DNA of 42,713 nucleotides from an uncultured beta proteobacterium (GTDB lineage: Bacteria > Pseudomonadota > Gammaproteobacteria > Burkholderiales > Burkholderiaceae_C): assembly GCA_903930255.1 (NCBI GenBank), contig CAIYYA010000202.1, positions 1-42,713 of the forward strand. The letters run 5' to 3'. The notes beneath the pieces are model-generated. The model did no database searches. It was not told the DNA's origin and saw nothing but the letters and a program-made list of their open reading frames with translations. A program made the translations under genes and the position numbers. This document shows positions 32,302-41,947 of the stretch, in pieces (the stretch's first letter is position 1; every line of letters starts with the position of its first letter).

Positions 32302-34638
32302 CTATTTGCTTTGCATCACCCAAACGCCGTCCCATTCTTCACCAGGTGGTTTTTCGGCGAGCGTATTGCAACGTTCGATGTAAAGCTGAGCCGCTTTGTC
32401 ATTGGGGTTGAGCGCCAGCACCTGCGAAAACTGATAAATCGCATCAGCCCATTTGCCTCGGCGGTACTTGGACAAGCCATCGCGAAAATACCCCAATGCG
32501 TCGATTAAATGAGGGTAAGACTCGTCCGTGTGGTAGTCAAGCACTTCAAAAACCGCCACCGGCTGAGTTTTGCCTTTTACCACCACCAGATCGAGCTCGC
32601 GCGTGCGGTAGGTGCCACGCAAATTAGCAAAAGTAAATTCGCTGATCAAAATGTGCGCGCCATATTGTTTGCAGGCTGACTCCAAGCGTGAGGCCAGGTT
32701 GACGCCGTCACCAATGATGGTGTAGTCCATGCGCTTTTTCGAACCAATGTTGCCCGACACCACCATATCGGTATTCAGCCCAATGCCCATGTCAACCGGC
32801 ATTTTGCCCATGGCCAGACGCGGTGCGTTCCAGGCTCTGAGGTCACGCACCATGGCGATGGAGGCGCGCACAGCACGATCGGCATCGTCCTCATGCCCCA
32901 CCGGAATGCCAAACGCTGCCATGATCGCATCACCAATAAATTTATCAAGCATGCCTTCTTCTTGCCCAATGCAATCCACCATCAAGGTGAAATATTCGTT
33001 GAGCAAGGCCACCGTGCCCTGCGGGCCGAGCTGCTCCGATATGGTGGTAAAACCGCGAATATCTGAAAACAACACCGTGGCCATGACACTTTGTCCACCC
33101 AAAACTTCAGCCCCGCTGGCCACTAATCGAGCCGCAATACCCGGATCCATATAGCGCGACATGGTTGATTTCATGCGCTTTTCACTGCTGATGTCTTCAA
33201 TCAGCAACATCGAGCCCAGGCGTTTTTTATCCATACTCAAGAGCGGTAGCAGCGTTACATTGGCCGACACTTTTTCGTCACCCACGGCTAACTCTGTGTC
33301 CATCAGCACATCAACGCTGGCACTGTCTTCAACTTGCTTTAGCCGCTGCAGCACCCAGTCATTGGCGCCTGCAAAAAACTCTGCTGCCGGGCAATGCAAA
33401 ATTTGCTGCGACGAGACCTTCAGAATTTTCAGCCCGGCAGTGTTGCAGGTGGCAATCTTGCCGTTCTCGTCAAGCGTTAGCACCGCGTTGGACATCGACT
33501 CCAGCATGGCCTCGTTGTAATTCTTCATGTTGTGCACATCAGCAAACAACTTGGCGTTTTCTAGCGCGATGGAAATCTGTGCTGTAAAGGCGCGCAGGCG
33601 CGATTCATCTTCCTGCGTGAAAGGACCGCTATGCTTGTTCAGAACCTGCGTGACACCGATGGTTTTGCCGTTTTTGTTGATGATCGGCACACACAGGATG
33701 GAACGGGTGAAAAAGCCGGTCTTCTTGTCAAATGCCGGGTTGAAACGCAGATCCGCGTAGGCATATGGAATGTTGATGGCCTTGCTGCTGGTAAACACGG
33801 CGCCGGCAATACCCACATGATTGGGCAGCCTGATCTGCACCGAAGCCAACCCCTGCCCCACTTCAGACCATAGCTCGTGGGTCTTGTCGTCGTTGAGAAA
33901 CAGGGTTGAACGCTCGGCATTAAGCATGCGTGTAGCCTCGCCCATGACTTTTTGCAACAACGAGCCCAGCTTGATGTCGGCGGTCATCTCGGACACCACA
34001 TCGACAAACTCCATCTCTTGCTGGCGCACTGCTTTCATACGCTCGATGTAAACCGCGCCCTGCAGCACCAGCGTGCCCTGTGTTGTCATGGCTTCCAGCA
34101 CCGAGAGATCGCGCTTGGTAAAAGTGCCTTTTTTCTTATTCAGGGTTTGTGCCACACCAATGATGTCGCCCTTGACTGTGCGAATCGGTGTGCACAAGAT
34201 ATTGCGAGTCACAAAGCCGGTCTGCTCATCCACCGTGCGGTTAAAACGCGGGTCTGAATAGGGGTCATGAATGAGCACCGACTCGCCCGATGTATAGACA
34301 AACCCGGCGATGCCACTGGAGTTAAGGATGCGAATTTCGCGCCGCACATGGCCTTGCGCCACGCGCGAATAAAGCTCGTTGGTTTTTGGGTCGTTAAGAA
34401 AAAGACTGCCGCGCTCGGCACCCAAGGCCTCGGTGGTCATTTCAACCAACACACGCAAGACATCGTCAAGTGTGTCAAAAGCTGCCATCTTGCGCGACAC
34501 ATCAAGCAACATCTCAACCAGCTTGAGTCGCCCGCGGACGGCCGCAGTGGGAGCTTTTGGTTTTGCCGGTGCCGGGCTGGGTAATGACGTCTTGCTGACT
34601 TTGCTGACTTTGCTGACTTTAGCTTGGGCTTGTTTCAT
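32302..34638 (-). CDS. GAF-GAF-PAS class III adenylate cyclase
   Basis: A 778-residue cytosolic cyclase. After a Lys/Val/Ser-repeat start come two GAF domains (about 50-200 and 220-370), a PAS-like domain (about 375-490), a class III catalytic domain (about 520-700) and a TPR-like C-terminal segment ending DGVWVMQSK. The metal aspartates are in LFSDIRGFT and GDAIMAAFG. The Lys in DKFIGDAI and the Asp in IIGDGVNLASR favour ATP over GTP, so the product should be cAMP. The ATG at 34638 overlaps the stop of the coiled-coil gene upstream (ATGA). The GAF domains may bind cyclic nucleotides or small ligands; the signal is unknown. Confidence 0.92.
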   Translation of the reverse strand: MKQAQAKVSKVSKVSKTSLPSPAPAKPKAPTAAVRGRLKLVEMLLDVSRKMAAFDTLDDVLRVLVEMTTEALGAERGSLFLNDPKTNELYSRVAQGHVRREIRILNSSGIAGFVYTSGESVLIHDPYSDPRFNRTVDEQTGFVTRNILCTPIRTVKGDIIGVAQTLNKKKGTFTKRDLSVLEAMTTQGTLVLQGAVYIERMKAVRQQEMEFVDVVSEMTADIKLGSLLQKVMGEATRMLNAERSTLFLNDDKTHELWSEVGQGLASVQIRLPNHVGIAGAVFTSSKAINIPYAYADLRFNPAFDKKTGFFTRSILCVPIINKNGKTIGVTQVLNKHSGPFTQEDESRLRAFTAQISIALENAKLFADVHNMKNYNEAMLESMSNAVLTLDENGKIATCNTAGLKILKVSSQQILHCPAAEFFAGANDWVLQRLKQVEDSASVDVLMDTELAVGDEKVSANVTLLPLLSMDKKRLGSMLLIEDISSEKRMKSTMSRYMDPGIAARLVASGAEVLGGQSVMATVLFSDIRGFTTISEQLGPQGTVALLNEYFTLMVDCIGQEEGMLDKFIGDAIMAAFGIPVGHEDDADRAVRASIAMVRDLRAWNAPRLAMGKMPVDMGIGLNTDMVVSGNIGSKKRMDYTIIGDGVNLASRLESACKQYGAHILISEFTFANLRGTYRTRELDLVVVKGKTQPVAVFEVLDYHTDESYPHLIDALGYFRDGLSKYRRGKWADAIYQFSQVLALNPNDKAAQLYIERCNTLAEKPPGEEWDGVWVMQSK
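34592..34618 (+). repeat. Three tandem copies of a 9-bp unit in the cyclase gene
   Basis: TTGCTGACT is repeated perfectly three times. On the coding strand it encodes Lys-Val-Ser three times near the cyclase N-terminus. As a whole-codon microsatellite it can change length without shifting frame. Confidence 0.8.
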
Positions 34639-35084
34639 GATTCTGACCTTGATCGCTGGACATGCGCAGCTTCTAACTGATCTCGCAACGCGCACACCGC
34701 GGCTTGGAATTGCAGCCTTTGCGCCTGAGCTTGCGCTTGCGCTGCCGCCAGCGCATAGTCTTTGCTAACCTGCGACTCTTCCAGAGCCTGACGCAACGCG
34801 GCGATGGTTTCTTTGAGTTGTCGGATTTCGTCCAAGTTCGCATTTTGCGCCTGCCTTTGCGCCTCATCACGACGCAGCGGCCACTCTTGCAACTCATCGC
34901 GCAGCGCCACAACGGTCGCCTTAAGCTGAACAATTTCAGCATTGGCCTCGGATACGCCGTTTCGAACGGCTTCTGCCGCGTCAACGCGTGCTTGCTCGAG
35001 CGTTTCGCGCAGCACAAACACGGTTTTTTTTAATTCTAAAATTTCTGCAGCAGTGCCTGCAACGTTCACGGGGTCTGGCTTCAT
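34635..35084 (-). CDS. Coiled-coil protein with four internal repeats
   Basis: A 149-residue protein of no family I recognise, cytosolic and almost wholly alpha-helical. Four related units are visible, with the core E-I-x-x-L-K-x-T-x-x-x-L-R-x-x-L: EILELKKTVFVLRETLE, EIVQLKATVVALRDELQ, EIRQLKETIAALRQALE, and a worn fourth RLQFQAAVCALRDQLE. Heptad spacing of Leu/Ile/Val predicts a coiled coil. An Ala/Gln run (AAAQAQAQAQ) lies before the last unit. Its stop overlaps the cyclase ATG by 4 nt, so the two are translationally coupled; it may bind or dimerise the cyclase (inference). Confidence 0.7.
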   Translation of the reverse strand: MKPDPVNVAGTAAEILELKKTVFVLRETLEQARVDAAEAVRNGVSEANAEIVQLKATVVALRDELQEWPLRRDEAQRQAQNANLDEIRQLKETIAALRQALEESQVSKDYALAAAQAQAQAQRLQFQAAVCALRDQLEAAHVQRSRSES

Positions 35085-35189
35085 GCAATCATTCTAATCA
35101 GGACGTTAGCGACATCGCTGAACGCCGTTCGCCCATAGCGCCAAAATTCGGCTGCGCGCCTTGAAGGTCTAAAGCGCTACCATTGCCCC

Positions 35190-35336
35190 ATGGACAAATT
35201 TTTCAACACCGCTGGCCCGAACAAACCCGACATTCACTACACCCTGTTGCCAAAAAAAACAGGTCAAATGAACGACACGATTCATCAAGAACTGCACCGT
35301 GAGACCGGGCGTAGCATCAGCGTTTGGGGACTCTGA
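35190..35336 (+). pseudogene. 48-codon remnant of an AAA-type ATPase gene (internal deletion)
   Basis: The ORF begins MDKFFNTAGPNKPDIHY, which I recognise as the usual opening of a family of ~500-residue AAA-like ATP-binding proteins. It then passes within a few codons into TIHQELHRETGRSISVWGL and stops, which looks like the family's C-terminal end. The Walker motifs between are missing. The simplest reading is an in-frame internal deletion. It ends 12 nt before the ATG of pldA. It could instead be a real small protein; no strong ribosome site is seen. Confidence 0.5.
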
Positions 35337-35348
35337 AAATTGATCTTT

Positions 35349-36487
35349 ATGCGCTTCGTATTTGCTCTTTTATTGATAGCTTTCTATGCATTATCAACGG
35401 GTGCTAGAGCCCAAAATATCACTGAAAATAGAGTCCCCACAGAAGCGCTGAGCTGGCAGCAATGCAGTGCCATGCGTCATGACGATCAGGCACGACTGGC
35501 TTGCTTTGATCGCTGGACCGCACAAGAATCCAACACCCGGCCAAGTGCCGCCGACAGCACGGCATCGGCCTTGATGAACGCGCACACACCGCTGCCAGAC
35601 CTCAAAACGGCGCCAGTCATCACTACCCACAACTGCAAAAGCACCCGTATGTCAGAGCTTTCACGCTTTTGGGAGCTGGAAACCGGCAGCGACTGCGGCA
35701 CCTTTGGCATCCGCGGGTATCAGCCCATCAGCTTATCGTGGCTTGGCTCGGACAGTGTCAACAACCAACCCACTTCGCCCGCAGTTGGCCACACGGCAAC
35801 CACATCGATCCCTTTTGGCACCACCGAAACACGCATCAGCCTATCGGTGCGCACCAAAATTGCCCAAGGTTTGCTCACGCACGAGAAACTGCTCAAACGT
35901 GATTCGTTATGGTTTGCCTATTCTCAGCAGTCCAACTGGCAGATTTTCAGCGGTGATTTGTCGCGCCCGTTTCGCACCACCGATCACGAACCCGAGCTGA
36001 TCTACATCTACCCTACCGACACGCCGCTGCCATTGGGCTGGCGCCTGCGCTACAGCGGCCTCAGTCTGAACCACCAGTCCAACGGGCAGCCTTTAGAAGC
36101 TGGAACCGAAGCGTGCTGATGGCCGGCATGGAAAAAGGCTCGCAATTCCATGTCGAGGGCAAACTCTGGTACCGCATGCCCGAAGACGCAGCCGACGACG
36201 ACAACCCCGACATCAGTGACCTGATGGGTCGCGCCGAGGTCGCAGGCTTTTGGAAAGTTAACCCCGACAACACCCTGGGCTTGACGGTGCGCCATTCGCT
36301 GCGTGCCAACACCAATGGCTCGCTACGTTTGGAGTGGCTAAAAAAACTCGGCGACAGTGGTTTTTCCGGCAACAACAGTGGTCTGCGCTTTCACACGCAA
36401 TTGTTTAGCGGCTACGGCGACTCGCTGGTGGACTACAACCGCAAACGCACGGTGCTCAGCGTGGGTTTAAGTTTGGTGGACTGGTAA
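35349..36487 (+). pseudogene. pldA: Phospholipase A1 PldA, frameshifted
   Basis: Two overlapping frames together spell one outer-membrane phospholipase A of ~375 residues. Frame one (35349-36119) has a signal peptide cut after ARA, the SWQQCSAMRHDDQARLACFD segment and the barrel up to the active-site LNHQSNGQ (the His and Ser of the catalytic triad), then ends in stop. Frame two resumes as RSWNRSVLMAGMEKG (the catalytic Asn region) and runs through DDNPDISDLMGRAE to a barrel end LSLVDW at 36487. The break is at about 36089-36096. Compared with the NGxSxPxSRSWN consensus about 10 nt are missing, so both frame and loop are damaged. Sequencing error is possible but would need more than a 1-nt slip. 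Confidence 0.8.
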
Positions 36488-36570
36488 GGTTGGCTTGAGA
36501 CTTCACTTGTAAAATTTCGCTTGGCAAGTTTTGCTTTGAAACTTGCACTTACCAAATCAAGGGTTAAAAA

Positions 36571-37215
36571 ATGAAACACAAATTACTGGTTTTGGCTGCT
36601 TTGGCGGCATTCGGCGGCGCGGCGCAGGCGCAAGACGTTTACGGTGGTGTCGGTTTGCCAGGATTGGTGACTTTGGGTTATGCGCAGTCTATGGGGCCAA
36701 GCTGGGGTTTGCGCGGCGAATATGCCGGTGGTCTGAATGTCAGCAAAGACGGGGTGCAAGACGGTGTCAACGTAACCGGCTCGTTCAAAGCCAACCGCGC
36801 TGGCGTATTTGCCGACTGGTATCCGTTTGGTGGCGGTTTTCGCTTGGTTGGTGGTTTGACCATGAATAACATCGAAGCTGATCTGAATGCAGTGGGAGCC
36901 GGTAATGCCACGATCAACAACAAAGTTGTATCCATGGTTGGCGAAAATATGCGGGTCAACATCAAGTTTCCTTCAACTACACCTTACATCGGCATTGGCT
37001 ATGGTCATCAGTCCAGCAAAGACAAAGGCCTGGGTTTTTATGCCGATTTGGGCTTCATGCTGGGCAAATTTGACACCACAACAACAACCTCGCTGGTAAG
37101 CAACGGAAAGATCACACAGACCGACATGGATGCGCAGATACAAACCATGCGCAGCTCGCTCAACAGCTTGTCGGTTTTGCCCAGCGCATCCCTTGGTCTG
37201 ACCTACCGCTATTGA
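36571..37215 (+). CDS. Outer-membrane beta-barrel protein
   Basis: A 214-residue protein with a clear signal peptide (MKHKLLVLAALAAFGGAAQA, cut before QDVYGG). Alternating hydrophobic strands rich in Gly and aromatics (WGLRGEYAGG, RAGVFADWYPF, FRLVGGLTM, PYIGIGYGH, GFYADLGFMLG) end in a C-terminal Leu-Thr-Tyr-Arg-Tyr strand, the usual barrel-insertion signal. It resembles small OmpW/OmpA-like 8-strand barrels, but I cannot name a family. An 80-nt spacer after pldA contains a CAAGTTT/AAACTTG hairpin at 36525-36545. It probably has its own promoter. Confidence 0.8.
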   Translation: MKHKLLVLAALAAFGGAAQAQDVYGGVGLPGLVTLGYAQSMGPSWGLRGEYAGGLNVSKDGVQDGVNVTGSFKANRAGVFADWYPFGGGFRLVGGLTMNNIEADLNAVGAGNATINNKVVSMVGENMRVNIKFPSTTPYIGIGYGHQSSKDKGLGFYADLGFMLGKFDTTTTTSLVSNGKITQTDMDAQIQTMRSSLNSLSVLPSASLGLTYRY

Positions 37216-37274
37216 TCAATACCCTTAGAAATCAGAGTGATTGCTATTGATCCGGCCCGATGATGTTTTAAGTT

Positions 37275-37324
37275 CCGTTCGGGCTGAGCCTGTCGAAGCC
37301 CTTCGACAAGCTCAGGGCGAACGG
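37275..37324. repeat. REP-like palindromic repeat, near-perfect copy
   Basis: A ~50-bp palindrome from CCGTTCGGGCTGAGCC to CTCAGGGCGAACGG, with TCGAAG/CTTCGA at the centre. The same family is seen at 31243-31296. It lies in the 231-nt gap between the outer-membrane protein gene and convergent gspF, and may end both transcripts. I see nothing else in that gap. Confidence 0.85.
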
Positions 37325-37446
37325 TTCAAACTCAATTGGGCCATATCAATAGGTTGGCTTGAACCAACATCTTGTCTGCCAACACCCTTGTTCAAGTTTG
37401 GCTGCCTTAGCCCCTTAGCCGGTAAGATGTGAGAGGGTGGACCGCT

Positions 37447-38670
37447 TTATTTCACCAGCTGATTCATCTGGATGATCGGCATCAACACTGCCAGCACGAT
37501 CAGCATCACCACCATGCCCATGGCCACGATCAACAGAGGCTCCAGCAGGGTAGCGAGTTGCATGGCGCGGCGTTGCACCTCGGTGCTGAGCTGTTTGGCA
37601 GCGCGTTGCAGCATCACCGGCAATTGGCCGGTTTGCTCGCCCAGGCGCGCAAACATCGACAGCAAACCCGGAAAGCGCTTTTTTTGCCCCAGGGCGGACG
37701 CCAGCGGCGCGCCTTCGCGCACCAACACCAAGGCGTCTAACGCGTCAGCACGCATGGCCTGATTTGACAGGGTTTGCGCTGCAGCCTGTAACGCCTTCAA
37801 AATCGGAACACCGGCAGCAGCAAGCATCGCCAGGGTGCTGGCAAAACGCGCCGAGTTGTAGCTGCGCGACATCTTGCCCAAAATTGGCAAATTCAGCCAG
37901 GCTGCATCAAATTTTTGACGAATGATGGCGTTAGACAAAGCCAGACGGGCACCGAAAGCTCCTAAAAACAGAGCGACCAGCAAAACCCAGCCGGAACTTC
38001 GTAAAAAACCGCTGATGCCGATCATGATGACGGTGAGCATAGGTAGCGCGCGCTTGCTGCCTGCAAACACATGTGCCACTTGCGGCACCACATAAGTCAC
38101 CAAAAACAGCACGATGGCCAACGCCACCAACGACACAATCGCCGGATAAAGTGCGGCTCCAATCAGCTTGGATTTGAGCGCCTGCTGCTCTTCCAGGTCA
38201 TCTGCCAAGCGCTCCAGCACCAAGCCCAAATTGCCACTTTGCTCGCCCGCACCTATCACAGCCACATAAATCTCAGAAAACTCACGCGGATGCTGTGCCA
38301 ATGCTTTGGCAAAGGGCGCGCCACCATTGACCTCGGCGCGCAGGGTAGCCACCAGTTCACGCTCAGGAGCTTTTTCGGCTTCGTCAGACAGGCTGGTTAG
38401 CGCGCGCTCCAGCGGCAAACCAGCTGACACCAAGCCCGCCAACTGGCGCGTCCAGATTGTCAGTGCCGTGGCACTGAAAACACGCTGGCTGCGCCGGCGC
38501 AGGCCGTTGTGTGCTTGGGAGCTGACCTCAGCACCGAGCGCTTGCACCGCCAGCGGCACCAAGGACTGACTGCGCAACAAGCCGCGCGCCGCCTTGGCCG
38601 AGTCGGCATCGAGCACCCCCTGGCGGGTTTTGCCTTGGGCATCAATGGCTTCATAAGAATAGGCGGTCAT
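37447..38670 (-). CDS. gspF: Type II secretion inner-membrane protein GspF
   Basis: A 407-residue GspF. It starts MTAYSYEAIDAQGKTRQGVLDADS, the typical platform-protein opening. Two homologous cytoplasmic T2SF domains (about 70-195 and 275-400) each begin near FTRQLAGL/FASTLAMLAAAGVP. Three membrane helices lie at about 170-190, 222-245 and 375-398, and the end is VLMPIIQMNQLVK. It anchors the GspE ATPase at the inner membrane. gspE lies further right on the same strand but is cut off by 3.2 kb carrying two opposite-strand genes, an unusual arrangement. The alternative of a type IV pilus PilC is less likely from the N-terminus. Confidence 0.92.
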   Translation of the reverse strand: MTAYSYEAIDAQGKTRQGVLDADSAKAARGLLRSQSLVPLAVQALGAEVSSQAHNGLRRRSQRVFSATALTIWTRQLAGLVSAGLPLERALTSLSDEAEKAPERELVATLRAEVNGGAPFAKALAQHPREFSEIYVAVIGAGEQSGNLGLVLERLADDLEEQQALKSKLIGAALYPAIVSLVALAIVLFLVTYVVPQVAHVFAGSKRALPMLTVIMIGISGFLRSSGWVLLVALFLGAFGARLALSNAIIRQKFDAAWLNLPILGKMSRSYNSARFASTLAMLAAAGVPILKALQAAAQTLSNQAMRADALDALVLVREGAPLASALGQKKRFPGLLSMFARLGEQTGQLPVMLQRAAKQLSTEVQRRAMQLATLLEPLLIVAMGMVVMLIVLAVLMPIIQMNQLVK

Positions 38671-38835
38671 GTATTTATCCGAAATTGATTTTCTCAGTTT
38701 ACTGTATGGGTCAGCAAAAATGGCTGATTGATCACAGTATCGCTAAACCAAGTCGTCTTCCAATGGTACGATGTCGCTGCACAATTTAGGTGCATCTTCA
38801 GGCACAGCAAACCAAGATAAACAGGAGCACGGGAC

Positions 38836-39663
38836 ATGCACAGTTTTTTCAGAAGTTGGTCCCTCACCACTTTGCTGCTTGGGCTGGTTTGCACGCTGGC
38901 GCAAGCCGACATGCTGGTGATTCCAGGCAGCGGCAACCCCGAGTTTGTCTTAAAAGCTCTGGCAGACGCTTTTAACAGCCAGCAAACTCAGCACCGCGTC
39001 AGCGTTCCACCCAGCACCGGTGCAGCGGGTGCGCTGCGCGATGTCGAAGCTGGCACGACCGTGCTGGGACGCATCGGGCGTCCCCTCAAACCCGACGAGA
39101 GCGCCCGCGGTCTGAGCTATGTGCCGCTGGGGCGAGACCCGGTGGCTTTTGTTGCGGGAGCCAATGTGCAGGTGAAGGGCTTGAGCACAACGCAAGTGCT
39201 CGACGCCTACACCGGCAAGCTCAGCAATTGGAGCGAGGTGGGTGGCAAAGCGGGCCCGATTCGTGCCATCGGACGCGAAATGTCAGACGCTTCACGCCAG
39301 GCCATCAGCCGTGTCATCAAGACATTTGAAACGGTTACTTTTGGCTCGGGCATCAAGTTGGTTCACCTCGATCCGCAGATGATTGAGATGCTCGATCGTT
39401 TTCCTACCTCACTGGGTTTTCTAAACCGCTCGGCACTCGCTGCCTGCAAAACCAAAGTCAACTTGCTGGCGCTTGATGGCGTGGAGCCCAGCCCGCAAAA
39501 CGTGGGCGTGGGGCGCTACCCGCTGTGGCTTGAATTTGGCCTGATTCACAAAACCGGCAAACTCAGCCCTGCTGCCAAATCGTTCATCGACTTTACCCGC
39601 TCGTCCGAGGGCATTCGCATCCTGCGCGAAAACGGTGTGCTCGCTTCGAGTGCACCCGCCTGA
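38836..39663 (+). CDS. PstS-like periplasmic substrate-binding protein
   Basis: A 275-residue protein with a signal peptide (about 1-24, ending AQA). The mature part has a PBP-like fold: IPGSGNPEFVLKALADAF, PSTGAAGALRDVEAGTTVLGRIGRP, VPLGRDPVAFVAG, DAYTGKLSNWSEVGG and the late FIDFTRSSEGIRIL. YTGKxxNWxEVGG is a hallmark of phosphate-binding-type proteins. No ABC transporter genes are nearby; a hybrid histidine kinase follows by 54 nt, so it may deliver a ligand to that sensor. AGGAG lies 7 nt before the ATG. The ligand is unknown. Confidence 0.82.
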   Translation: MHSFFRSWSLTTLLLGLVCTLAQADMLVIPGSGNPEFVLKALADAFNSQQTQHRVSVPPSTGAAGALRDVEAGTTVLGRIGRPLKPDESARGLSYVPLGRDPVAFVAGANVQVKGLSTTQVLDAYTGKLSNWSEVGGKAGPIRAIGREMSDASRQAISRVIKTFETVTFGSGIKLVHLDPQMIEMLDRFPTSLGFLNRSALAACKTKVNLLALDGVEPSPQNVGVGRYPLWLEFGLIHKTGKLSPAAKSFIDFTRSSEGIRILRENGVLASSAPA

Positions 39664-39717
39664 CTGACTCCAGAGCAACGCCTTCAATTGACCCCATGAG
39701 CTAGCCTTTTGCTCAGT

Positions 39718-41943
39718 ATGAATCATCTTTTTCGCCTTTCAGCCACCGCAGTGCTCTCCATCTTGATTGGCGTGCTGGTGCTCGGCGGGCAATGGATTTC
39801 GCAGCAAAACACGGCAAATTTGCTGAGCGAAACCATTGGCCTGCGCGAAATCGACAAAATCAAAACCATTGCCAGCCTTTTGGGCTCAATGGTTGAGCAA
39901 ATCGAAGGCGAGGCCAAGGCAACGGCGCGCATGCTGGCCTCCGACCATACGGTGCTCGAAGCCCTGCAGCGCAACGGTTTGCAACGCCTCAACCCCATGG
40001 CGCAACGCTTGGGTGAGGTGTTTGATTTGGGTGAAATTCAGAAACTCGAAGTAACCGACGCCAGTGAAACGATGCTCTACCTAGCGCAAGATCCGCAGCT
40101 GAATGGCGAGACGGGAGCTGGTTGGGGTGTATCTGAGGTGCTCACGCAAGGCAAAGGCATGCTTACGAGTCAGCGCGGCACCAACAGCGTGTTAATTCAG
40201 GCCATCGAACCGCTGAAGAATGGCGATCAGGTGATCGGTGCGCTGACAGCTGGCGTGAGCTTAAACCAGTCATTATTCAGCCAACTCAGCCGCCAACTCG
40301 GGGCTGAATTGGTGCTGCTGGGGCGTGATGGCATGATCGTCAATTCTCTCGAACAAGCCGAAGCCCTGATTGACATGACGGGTGTGAACGAGGCCTATAT
40401 GTCAAAAATTCCGGTGTTTCGGGTCGATGCGATCACCCACCACACCTTGGTTTACTTGCCGATTGTGATCGTCGATGATGCCTATGTGATTTTGGCTCGA
40501 CTAGACAGCAATGATGCTTATCGCCTACTCGACGCGGCGCGCGAGCGCTCAATGTGGCTTGCCATGCTGACTTTTTTTGGCAGCTTAGTGCTCGGGTTCA
40601 TTGCTTTGCGCTGGCTCATGCGACCCTTGCAAAAGCTGCGCCAGCGTGCCCTACAAAGTGCGCTAGCACTCACCGGTGAGGCGATTATTGAAACCGATCA
40701 GAACGAAGTGCGCGCTGTGGTGAAGGTACTCGACACCCTCACCGAGCGTCTGGTGCAGCGCAACACCGAACTCAGCCACGAAAAAGAGCGCGCTGAGGCT
40801 GCCAATCGCGCCAAATCGCAGTTTTTGTCGAACATGAGCCACGAAATTCGCACCCCGCTCAACGGCGTGCTGGGGCTTACCGAATTGCTGCAGCACTCAC
40901 CACTCGATGCTGAGCAAAAGCGCTACGTCGGCGCCATTGCAACGGCTGGAAAATCTTTGCATAGCCTGCTCAGCGACATTTTGGACATGGCCAAAATCGA
41001 AGAAGGTCAAATCCAGTTGGAGCGCATCGATTTCGATCCACGCCAAGTGTGCCAAGAGATTGCACAGGTTTACCTCGAAATGGCCAGCACGCGGCACATT
41101 GGTTTTGTCACCAATTTGCAGACATTTACAAGCGACTGGGTCTGCGCCGACCCAACCCGCCTGCGCCAGGTGCTGGGCAATTTGCTGGGCAATGCGCTCA
41201 AGTTCACCGAGCAGGGGCAGATTGAATTCAGTGCACAACCCATTGCAGCACCCGAAGGCGATGCGCGCAACTGGTGCCGTTTCAGCATCAGCGACACCGG
41301 CATAGGCATGACTGCGCAAGTGCTGGCTGGCTTGTTTCAACGTTTTGCGCAGGCCGATGCTTCTACCACCCGACGCTTCGGCGGCAGTGGGCTGGGGTTG
41401 TCCATTTGCAAGCATCTGATCGATGTCATGGGCGGGCACATCCATGCAGAAAGCACACCAGGCCAAGGCAGCCGCTTCTGGTTTGATTTGCCCCTGGAGG
41501 CTGCGCAGACAAAACGCCCGGCGGCACCCATAGCCCCCACCCCAGCGCGCGCAACAGGTTCAGCCCAAGGCATGCGGGTGCTGGTGGCCGAAGACAACCT
41601 GATCAACCAAATGGTCATCTGCAGCCTGCTCGAGCAGCGTGGCGCCAGCGTGACCACGGCCGACAACGGTCAGTTGGCTTTTCAGGCCTTGCAGTGCAAC
41701 ACTTACGACCTGATTTTTATGGACTGCCAAATGCCGGTGATGGACGGCTTTGAGGCCACCCGACAGATTCGCGCCTGGGAGCGCACGCAAAACGACCGTT
41801 TACCGATCCCCATCGTGGCCTTGACAGCCAACGTGCAGATCAGCGACCGCGAAGCCTGTTTTGCCGCCGGCATGACCGATTTCACCAGCAAACCCATCAA
41901 AGGCGAAGTGCTCGACCGGATTTTTCAGACTTACAGGGCTTGA
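39718..41943 (+). CDS. Membrane-bound hybrid histidine kinase
   Basis: A 741-residue sensor. A first helix (about 7-27), a ~250-residue periplasmic Cache-like domain and a second helix (about 279-300) precede a linker, HisKA with His375 ([13 protein letters not shown]), HATPase with N box (NLLGNALKF), DTGIG and [11 protein letters not shown], and a C-terminal receiver with phospho-acceptor Asp669 ([12 protein letters not shown]) and the AEDN acidic pair. The start is the ATG at 39718; a TTG lies 9 nt upstream. No response regulator or phosphotransfer gene is nearby. It follows the substrate-binding protein gene on the same strand and converges on gspE with a 4-nt gap. Confidence 0.9.
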   Translation: MNHLFRLSATAVLSILIGVLVLGGQWISQQNTANLLSETIGLREIDKIKTIASLLGSMVEQIEGEAKATARMLASDHTVLEALQRNGLQRLNPMAQRLGEVFDLGEIQKLEVTDASETMLYLAQDPQLNGETGAGWGVSEVLTQGKGMLTSQRGTNSVLIQAIEPLKNGDQVIGALTAGVSLNQSLFSQLSRQLGAELVLLGRDGMIVNSLEQAEALIDMTGVNEAYMSKIPVFRVDAITHHTLVYLPIVIVDDAYVILARLDSNDAYRLLDAARERSMWLAMLTFFGSLVLGFIALRWLMRPLQKLRQRALQSALALTGEAIIETDQNEVRAVVKVLDTLTERLVQRNTELSHEKERAEAANRAKSQFLSNMSHEIRTPLNGVLGLTELLQHSPLDAEQKRYVGAIATAGKSLHSLLSDILDMAKIEEGQIQLERIDFDPRQVCQEIAQVYLEMASTRHIGFVTNLQTFTSDWVCADPTRLRQVLGNLLGNALKFTEQGQIEFSAQPIAAPEGDARNWCRFSISDTGIGMTAQVLAGLFQRFAQADASTTRRFGGSGLGLSICKHLIDVMGGHIHAESTPGQGSRFWFDLPLEAAQTKRPAAPIAPTPARATGSAQGMRVLVAEDNLINQMVICSLLEQRGASVTTADNGQLAFQALQCNTYDLIFMDCQMPVMDGFEATRQIRAWERTQNDRLPIPIVALTANVQISDREACFAAGMTDFTSKPIKGEVLDRIFQTYRA

Positions 41944-41947
41944 GCGT

